64,000 nt of DNA from Cordilura impudica (Eukaryota; Arthropoda; Insecta; Diptera; Scathophagidae), in assembly GCA_963682025.1 (NCBI GenBank), contig OY821517.1, positions 297,418,844 to 297,482,843 of the forward strand, written 5' to 3'. Within the stretch, counting starts at the first letter, position 1. Each line of letters begins with the position of its first letter. Under the pieces are notes generated by a model. The model ran no database searches, was not told where the DNA came from, and was given only the letters and a program-made list of their open reading frames with translations. Positions 56,655-64,000 of this stretch are shown piece by piece. The position numbers were made by a program, and so were the translations under genes.

Positions 56655-57310
56655 AATAATTTTTCAACATTTCTAAGAAAAAATGTGATTTTTTTCTTGA
56701 GGTTAACTTATTGTAGGTATTACAATATCGAAGGTATGAAATTTTAGTTAGGTCTGTAACATACCGTCGGAAAGGTTAATTTGTCTAGAAACACTTACTC
56801 ACTAATAGGAAAAAATTCAAATTAGTGCATATGGTAAAAATTTAAAAACCGTTTTCTTGAGTTACAAAACCTTTTTTTGATAGATATCCGACTCACATCC
56901 CACAAAGCTACCCAAAAGCGCTTAAAGGAAAAAACCTGGGCTTTCTTTTGAGCGAAAAAATTATCCTTTTTTGAAAAAAAGTCAAAAAATTTTTTGGATT
57001 TTCAAAAAAGTCCAAATTACTTTTTATTTTTTTAAAAAAAAATTTTCCGAAAGACTGAAAAAGTAACTGTCTAAACTATTAGGGACAAATTTTGATAAGA
57101 ACAATAGGTAAAAAGTTACATGGATAAAAAAAACACATGTGTGGTCAAAATGTCAAATTTTGACCCCGTCTAACTCAGACAGTTCTGGAGCGATCTTGTG
57201 AAAAATTGTGTATAAACTACTATCCATTAGGACTCACCTTGGTGAAAATTTCATCCCGATCCAAAAACATCGGTTTCAAAAGTTGGATCACTTGACATGA
57301 AACGCCCCAT
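56655..57310 (-). repeat. Dispersed repeat I, minus copy
   Basis: Reverse-oriented relative of 51237-51912, with small insertions. Its end lies beside the GTGACTG satellite element. Confidence 0.75.
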
Positions 57311-57319
57311 ATACATATA

Positions 57320-58470
57320 TAAGTATACTTGTATGTGTAAACATTCATATATTAGAAAATCTCAATTAATCCTCTTATCAAACTCGTTCGATAATTAGAA
57401 ACCAACTGAATATGGCGTATTTGGAAATTGCTAAGTAGGGGATGAAACAACGGTTTCTGAAAATATATAAAAATGTTTGAAAATGGAGGGTACTACAAAA
57501 TTTGTGTACCTGAAAAAATACACTTCGCAAGTACATTATATAATTTTTTATTTTACTGGTTTTTTATTTTAAAAATATATAATTATTTTTTCATTAATAT
57601 TTTCATAGTTTAATAATTTTTAATATTTTAAAATTTAACACAAAAAAAATATCAACCCGTCCTGGTGTGGATTATAATCAAATTTCAATAAAGGTTTCCT
57701 CGAAAAAATGGTTATAAAATCCATTATTTAAATTTGTTGCATATATTTGATTCACGAAATTTTATTAATGTTCTAATAACGCTGCTGCTTTATTATATTT
57801 TTTAAAATAAATGTACAAACTTTACACCACTTTTATTAGAAATGTCCAAACACTTTATTTGTCATGAAAAGTTTACTGGATTACTTTAAGGGCCCCATAC
57901 ATGACCCTGAACACAGTTAATAGCGTTGGTAATGAACTTTACTTTTCCTCTATTCTAATTTAACTTCATTTAATGCGTCACAAAAAAATTATTTTAATGT
58001 AACTTATTACAAAAAAAAAAAAAAAAACAGGAAAACTTTATCAGTTACAATTACAGTTGGCTGATTCTCATTAAAATAAATTAGCTCATTAGATAAGAGC
58101 TTTGAACAAAACCAAAAAAATCAATTGTACGTAATGTTAACATTTTATTTCACCAATAATTTCTATATTAAAAATAAATTATGCCTTCATTTATTTGCGC
58201 TTTTTTATGGCTATCATTTTGACAATTCAATACATTAGCTATTGTTTTTTTTTTTCACTATGGATTTTTCTTTTTCCGTTTTGTTCAACAAGAAATTTCA
58301 AAAAAAAAAAAAATTAACGTTTAAACACTAGCACGGCTAACTGTTAACTGAATTTGTAAAGATTGCCTTTGTCACATAGAACGTGGTTAATTGCTAAAAA
58401 GTTTGTATATACACACATATATATTTACGCATACACACACATACTTTTTCCTTAAGGCAACACTTGTTAC
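57320..58470. other. Unrecognised AT-rich sequence
   Basis: No supported feature apart from short A runs. Confidence 0.5.
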
Positions 58471-58477
58471 ACCCTGA

Positions 58478-58668
58478 CCACATATGGTGTAGGTCAGGGT
58501 ATAATGAGTTTGTGCTGATGTTTGTAATTACCGAAATTTTTTTACCTAAATCCATCTTTTATTATACTAATCAACTGAGCAAATAATTCTGAGTCGATTA
58601 AACGATGTCCGTCCACCAGTCCGTCTGTGTGTGCAACTAAACTTTGTAATCAAACTACGAACCAAATA
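58478..58668 (+). repeat. Family A, 5' fragment
   Basis: CACATATGGTGTAGGTCAGGG to GTAATCAAACTACGAACC corresponds to the first 190 bp of the family, diverged. The LINE begins directly after it. Confidence 0.7.
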
Positions 58669-58669
58669 A

Positions 58670-60110
58670 GTTATTTATTTTTATTTATTTATTTATTTTA
58701 TTATTCTATAGAAACATCATTTTTCCAGACTATTTAACATTTATAAAGAAATATAGAATTAGATTTCAATTAAAAGAGTTTAAAATTGGCTACTGGAAAT
58801 ATTGGAATATTGATTATGCTGAGGAAAAATTGCATTTAGCATTTTTCTTCGACTTTTAAGCGTAGGAAGCTTAACAGGAGCAAGACGACATCAATAAGAG
58901 CGTAATTGCATATTTGGATCCCAGCCAGGTTCGCGAAGGCAAAATATTAAGAATTGTTTTTGAACTGATTCAATTGAGTTAGAATGTAAAGTGTAAAGGG
59001 TTCCGAAATCCAGACGCTTATCCAATAAAACACCAAGATCATTAAATATTTTTATCATTTCTAATTGTTCGCTGTTCATTACATACAAGCCGTTAACGAG
59101 AAAATATCTTGTAAACACCATATATTTACATTTTTTTACATTAAAGTCCATTAAGTTTATTTTACACCATGTTGAAAAATATTTATATTTTTTTTTTTTT
59201 TTTTTTTTTTTTGTTAATTGAATAGAATATTTTAACATCATCCGCATACATCAGAAATTTAGAGAATTCAATGGCTAAAGGAAGATCATTAATAAATAGT
59301 GTAAATAAAAGCGGGCCTAAATGATTTACTTGCGGCTCACCAGATAAAACATTAATCAATATTACCAGATCTCAGCGCTCGAAATTCGAGTGCAAATTCT
59401 AGGAAAATTAATTTTTTTATTTAATAAACACCCTCAAGGTATGCTTCGCAATTCAACTCATTTTAAATGAAGAAAACAAACTCAACACATTAACACAAAC
59501 ACATTAAAAAATTTAATTAACACGCAGATAACATTTTGTAATTTTTTTATGTATGTGTTAGTAGCAATTTTAAACGATGATAACTCCAAAAAAAATATTC
59601 CAGACGATGAAAATCTGCAAATCTGGTGAACAGCTAAAAAGAAATACCTTTCAAATGATCATTTTTTTTTTTTTTTGTCAAAATCGGGGTAAAACTGTGA
59701 ACCTTACATTAATATTATAGATTACGAAATTAAAACATTGTTTTCTGCCAGTTAGATAGGTATTAATCCATTTTATAAGCGTAGTACTGAAAGCGATATG
59801 ATCTAGCTTAAACAGTAAAAGATCATGGTTTATTCTGTGAGATGCTTTACTGAAATCGGTATATATAGCATTAGTTGGTTGTTTGGTTACAAAAGCTTCA
59901 TTTACAATCGTTGTAAGTTCAATTAAATTAGTAACTGTTGAGTAAGATTTACGGAAACCATATTGTACAGGAACAAGTATTGAAGATGATTGGTATGACA
60001 ATGTATCAGTTATAAGTTTTTCAAATAGTTTTGGAATAGACCTCAATTTAGCAATCCCCCTGTAATGGAATAATAAAGAGTATTTTCCAATACTCAAGAA
60101 AACATGACAG
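58670..60110 (-). pseudogene. LINE ORF2 remnant interrupted by a Helitron-type element
   Basis: Minus strand: 60097-59700 encodes the RT fingers and palm (KLFEKLITDTLSYQ, VPVQYGFRKSYSTVTNLIEL, YTDFSKASHRINHDLL). The expected AFDRI is SHRI. After the insert at 59365-59697, the RT resumes with LSGEPQ, HLGPLLF and MYADD (near 59250), then, after a poly(T) tract, FNDLGVLLDKRLDFG and LRSY to 58891. Frameshifts and a T-run at 59180-59211 break it. The T-rich left end (58670-58715) may be the poly(A) tail. Jockey/R1-like; dead. Confidence 0.8.
59365..59697 (-). mobile_element. Helitron-type 3' end, copy 3, inside a LINE
   Basis: Reverse-oriented relative of copies 1 and 2. Hairpin CTCGAAATTCGAG at 59378-59390, then CTGG on the minus strand at 59368-59365, followed by T. 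Its 5' end is shorter than in copies 1 and 2, beginning near GTTTTACCCCGATTTTGAC. Confidence 0.55.
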
Positions 60111-60129
60111 ATTAAGTGATATATTAAAA

Positions 60130-60785
60130 AGGAACTTTAACCATTTCACGACCAAACTTAAACTACTGTAAAACTTTTATTTCTTTTTATGGATTCGTAC
60201 TTAACGACCCAACATTTGTAAACAAAAGTGTCATCAAAAATATATTTTTTTAATTCTTTCAAGGAAAAAAATCCATAGGCCATATATATCCCATTGGTCG
60301 TTAACGGTCAAAATTAGCAACTAATTCACTGCGCTCAAAGCAAGTCAATGATTTGTGTTTTTATTTTTTTACATAAATAACTGTAGCTTTGGTTTTGTGT
60401 TTGTTGGAAATTTTTAATATAGATCACAGAGAATCGATTACTACTTTTTCAGTTTGTACTAAAAATGGAAAGGAAAATCGTTCCTTTTATAAAAAATATT
60501 TTTGTTTCACAAAAAACTGTTATTGCTTCGAAGATAACCATAATTGATTTTACATTTTTTTGAGATATTTAGAATTAATTATGAATTTTTTTTTTAACTT
60601 AATAAAAATATAAAACTATAAAACATATATTTTACGCGTACTGAATTTTGCTGAATATTAAACCGATTCAAAATATTTTGGTGTTTGTGAAAAACATAAA
60701 TACAGGTCCATGTTATATCAAAATTTTTAATATTTTTGGTTCAATAACGTCCGAAATAATGATATCCACATATCATTAAAGAAAC
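60130..60785. other. Unrecognised
   Basis: AT-rich with no supported feature. Confidence 0.45.
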
Positions 60786-60789
60786 GATA

Positions 60790-61310
60790 ATTTTTAAGCA
60801 TACCTAATTAAAAAAAACGGTGCTTTTTTAAAAAGGTAGTTTGAAAAAAAGTAATTTTTAAGAAAATACGTTTTTTTAAAAAATTTGTTTTAAAAAACGT
60901 ACCATAGAGAAGGATCTATTAGATAAGATAAGGAACTATTAGATAATTTTAAAGATTTAAGAAAAAGTTACATTTAGAAAGAAGGTACTTATTTGCAAAA
61001 TATCCTTTTTTAAAGCAAAAGGTACCTTTTTGAAGAAGGTTCTTTACAAAAAAGGGGTTTTATAAAAAAATTGTAAAACAAAGGTACTTTTTTAAAGCTC
61101 TGTACTTTTTTAATAAAAGTGAACTTTTTTAAAAAGAGGAAATAATTTAGTTGTGTTAAAAAAGGTACTTTTTGTAAACGTATTTCTTTTAATGTACTTC
61201 AAAAAAAAAGTACTTCTTTAAAAAAAATACTTTTGAGAGAAGATACTTTTTAAGGAAATTCACTTTTTTTAAATATATACTTTTTTGGGGATTATACTTA
61301 TTCTTTCATA
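60790..61310 (-). repeat. 18-bp minisatellite array, locus 4
   Basis: Degenerate AAAAAGGTACTTTTTTAAA-type units in minus orientation for about 0.5 kb. Confidence 0.8.
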
Positions 61311-61379
61311 TTGTCGATTTTCTTTATTATATCGGGATAGTGATACGAAAACCTATGGTAATACTTGTTTCAAATAAAG

Positions 61380-61870
61380 TGACACGTACAGTATAACCAC
61401 ACACACCCTTATGAAGCAAAGGCTTAAACTGCAACGCCGCAAGAATAAAAATATATATATCTGCAGGCAAAAAATTAGTAACAATGCCCACCAAGTCTGG
61501 CTTATTAGTTTTTCTTCAATTTTATTTACTTGTCCAAAACACCGAAAAGAAGTAAGAGTGTTAAATACGGCTATGCCGAATCTTTAGTACCCCCCATTCA
61601 AAATTATTGCACTATTTGAAGCAAACGGAAACAAAATATTTGAAAAAAGCAACTATTTTTTTAGGTCATATCCTGGCACATTGTTGCCCCATTTATATTA
61701 CTCTAGGTTCACCTAGGTAAATGGTTTATTTTATGAGTGAGCGCTTTTTCAACAGACAGACAGACAGGCGAGCTAACTGGCAGACGGACATCATTATATC
61801 GACTCGAGTTGTTAAAGGGATCAAGAATATATACACCTTATGTGGTCCCGAAATTGACTTTCGGACGCGT
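61380..61870 (-). repeat. Family B fragments, minus orientation
   Basis: 61545-61600 carries the family-B end AGTAAGAGTGTTAAATACGG with GCCGAATCTTTAGTACCCC. 61755-61800 has the GACAGACAGACAG/CAGACGGACATC tract of its 5' half. The order is disturbed, so this is a rearranged copy. Confidence 0.5.
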
Positions 61871-62340
61871 TTAAACAAAAACGCACTACAAAAATCAGGG
61901 GTCAAATCACCGCATTCGATATCGAGTAAAACCAATCGAAATTCCATATTTTGGTTTACTATTTTAAGAAGAGGTACAAATGCTCGACCACCATTCGCTT
62001 TTTTTCTTAACCAGAGGTCATAATTCTTTAACTGTGACACGGAAAATTTATTTTTATTATTTTATAGATATTAGAAAAGAAAAAAAATGATTTCGATACA
62101 AAATTTCGATAACGAATGCAGTGATTTGGCCCCAGATAAGAAATACTTTTCTAATCGTATACAAAGCCGAACAATGCCGATAGTAATTCGTATCAATCAA
62201 CAAATTATAAATATAAATAATTAAATTCTCTTTCTAGAAATATTAAGCATTAAATACAAAAAATGAAATAGAGAAATAAAATAAAAATATAATTATAAAA
62301 AAAAAATATAAATGTACAAAAATATAAATATACAAAAAAT
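61871..62340. other. Unrecognised
   Basis: AT-rich sequence leading into the pentanucleotide array. No supported gene. Confidence 0.45.
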
Positions 62341-64000
62341 AAAATATATAAAATAAAATAAAATAAAATAAAATAAAATAAAATAAAATAAAATTAAATA
62401 AAATAAAATAAAATAAAATAAATTAAAATAAAATAAAATAAAATAAAATAAAATAAAATAAAATAACATAAAATAAAATAAAATAAAATAAAATAAAATA
62501 AAATAAAATAAAATAAAATAAAATAAAATAAAATAAAATAAAATAAAATAAAATAAAATAAAATAAAATAAAATAAAATAAAATAAAATAAAATAAAATA
62601 AAATAAAATAAAATAAAATAAAATAAAAATAAAATAAAATTTAATAAAATAAAATAAAATAAAATAAAATAAAATAAAATAAAAATAAAATAAAATTTAA
62701 TAAAATAAAAAATAATAATAAAATAAAATAAAATAAAATAAAATAAAATAATTTAAATAAAATAAAATAAAACAAAATAAAACAAAACAAAACAAAATAA
62801 AATAAAATAAAACAAAATAAAAAAAAATAAAATAAAATAAAATAAAATAAAACAAAATAAAGTAAAACAAAATAAAATAAAATAAAATAAAATAAAATAA
62901 AATAAAATTAAATAAAATAAAATAAAACAAAATAAAATAAAACAAAATAAAATAAAATAAAATAAAATAAAATAAAATAAAATAAAATAAAATAAAATAA
63001 AATAAAATAAAACAAAACAAAATAAAATAAAAAATAAAATAAAATAAAATAAAATAAAATAAAATAAAATAAAATAAAATAAAATAAAATAAAACAAAAC
63101 AAAATAAAATAAAAAATAAAATAAAATAAAATAAAATAAAATAAAACAAAATAAAATAAAAAAATAAAATAAAATAAAATAAAATAAAATAAAACAAAAT
63201 AAAATAAAATAAAATAAAATAAAATAAAACAAAATAAAATAAAATAAAATAAAAAATAAAATAAAAAATAAAAAAATATAAAAAAAAATAAAATAAAATA
63301 AAGTGAATTAAATAAAATAAAATAGAATAAAATAAAATAAAATAAAATAAAATAAAATAAAATAAAATGAAATAAAATGAAACAAAACAAAATAAAATTA
63401 AACGAAATAAAATAAAATAAAATAAAATAAAATAAAATAAAATAAAATAAAATAAAATAAAATAAAATAAAATAAAATAAAATAAAATAAAATAAAATAA
63501 AATAAAATAAAATAAAATAAAATAAAATAAAATAAAATAAAATAAAATAAAAAAAAACAAAATAATATAAAATAAAATAAAATAAAATAGTATAAAATAA
63601 AATAAAATAAAATAATATATAATAAAATAAAATAAAATAAAATAAAATAAAATAAATTAAAATAAAATAAAATAAAATAAAAAAAATAAAATAAATTAAA
63701 ATAAAATAAAATAAAATAAATTCAAATAAAATAAAATAAATTAAATAAACTAAAAAAATAAAATAAAATTAAAATTAAATGAAGTAAAATAAAATAAAAT
63801 AAATTCAAATAAAATGAAATAAAATAAAATAAAGTAAAGAAAAATAAAATAAAATAAAATAAAATAAAATAAAATAAAATAAAATAAAATAAAATAAAAT
63901 AAAATAAATGCAAATAAAATAAAATAAATTAAATAAACTAAGAAAAAATAAAAAAAAATAAAAAATAAATAAAATAAAATAAAATAAAATCAAATAAACT
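62340..64000. repeat. (AAAAT)n pentanucleotide microsatellite, over 1.6 kb
   Basis: Nearly uninterrupted AAAAT units with scattered AAAAC, AAAAAT and AAATTAAAT variants, cut by the window end. Because 5 and 3 share no factor and the unit has no stop on the minus strand, long open frames of Ile/Leu/Phe/Tyr appear there; they are not genes. Confidence 0.95.

Noticed and set aside
62697..63993. Long minus-strand open frames rich in Phe, Tyr, Leu and Ile
   Set aside because: They are translations of the (AAAAT)n array, which lacks stops on that strand.

Overview
This window is eukaryotic nuclear DNA and almost certainly comes from a fly. It is strongly AT-rich, its two recognisable introns are short (60-61 bp, GT-AG), and its mobile elements are of types common in Diptera: a roo-like BEL/Pao element, piggyBac, Transib, Helitron-type elements, several LINEs, and two dispersed fly-type repeats that open with ATACCCT and carry CCGTCCGTCCGTCTG tracts. 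A calyptrate fly such as a blow fly, house fly or flesh fly is my guess from repeat character alone. I found no convincing single-copy host gene, tRNA or rRNA. The window is a transposon graveyard holding a few strikingly young elements.

Layout. 1-9048: a BEL/Pao LTR retrotransposon on the minus strand with an uninterrupted 2461-codon gag-pol-env reading frame; its left LTR runs off the window. 9049-10950: a possible hAT-derived fragment and a Helitron-type 3' end. 10955-14290: a GTGACTGTGCGTGACTA satellite element split by a family-A repeat and a decayed LINE. 14515-16810: more family-A copies, a 99-bp duplication, a C-type repeat and an AAAATCGC array. 17603-18831: a deleted piggyBac (P1). 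24186-30746: family A, a second Helitron-type end, and a LINE (25976-30345) that splits a family-A copy. 30780-31690: an 18-bp minisatellite. 31816-35302: a Transib/RAG1-like transposon with a 5-bp CGACG target duplication. 37855-38940: the minisatellite again, then a family-B repeat. 40765-43281: piggyBac P2, complete but for one stop codon, abutting an inverted-repeat element. 45180-48151: piggyBac P3, complete and apparently intact, lying inside the 18-bp minisatellite. 49632-57310: an inverted-repeat element, a C-type tandem array, a Helitron helicase tail, an inverted pair of repeats, an unknown transposon-like gene broken by a LINE and family A, and the second GTGACTG satellite. 58478-60110: a LINE inside family A, itself holding a third Helitron-type end. 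60790-64000: minisatellite, family B, and more than 1.6 kb of (AAAAT)n running off the window.

Nothing here looks like a cooperating gene system; each element carries its own mobility functions. The parts most worth following up are the env-bearing BEL/Pao element (near-identical LTRs, open frame, but an altered protease motif), the Transib with an exact CACAGTG heptamer and an A-rich block about 23 bp further in at both ends, and piggyBac P3 with an in-frame 60-bp intron. The layers of nesting give a relative order of insertions.
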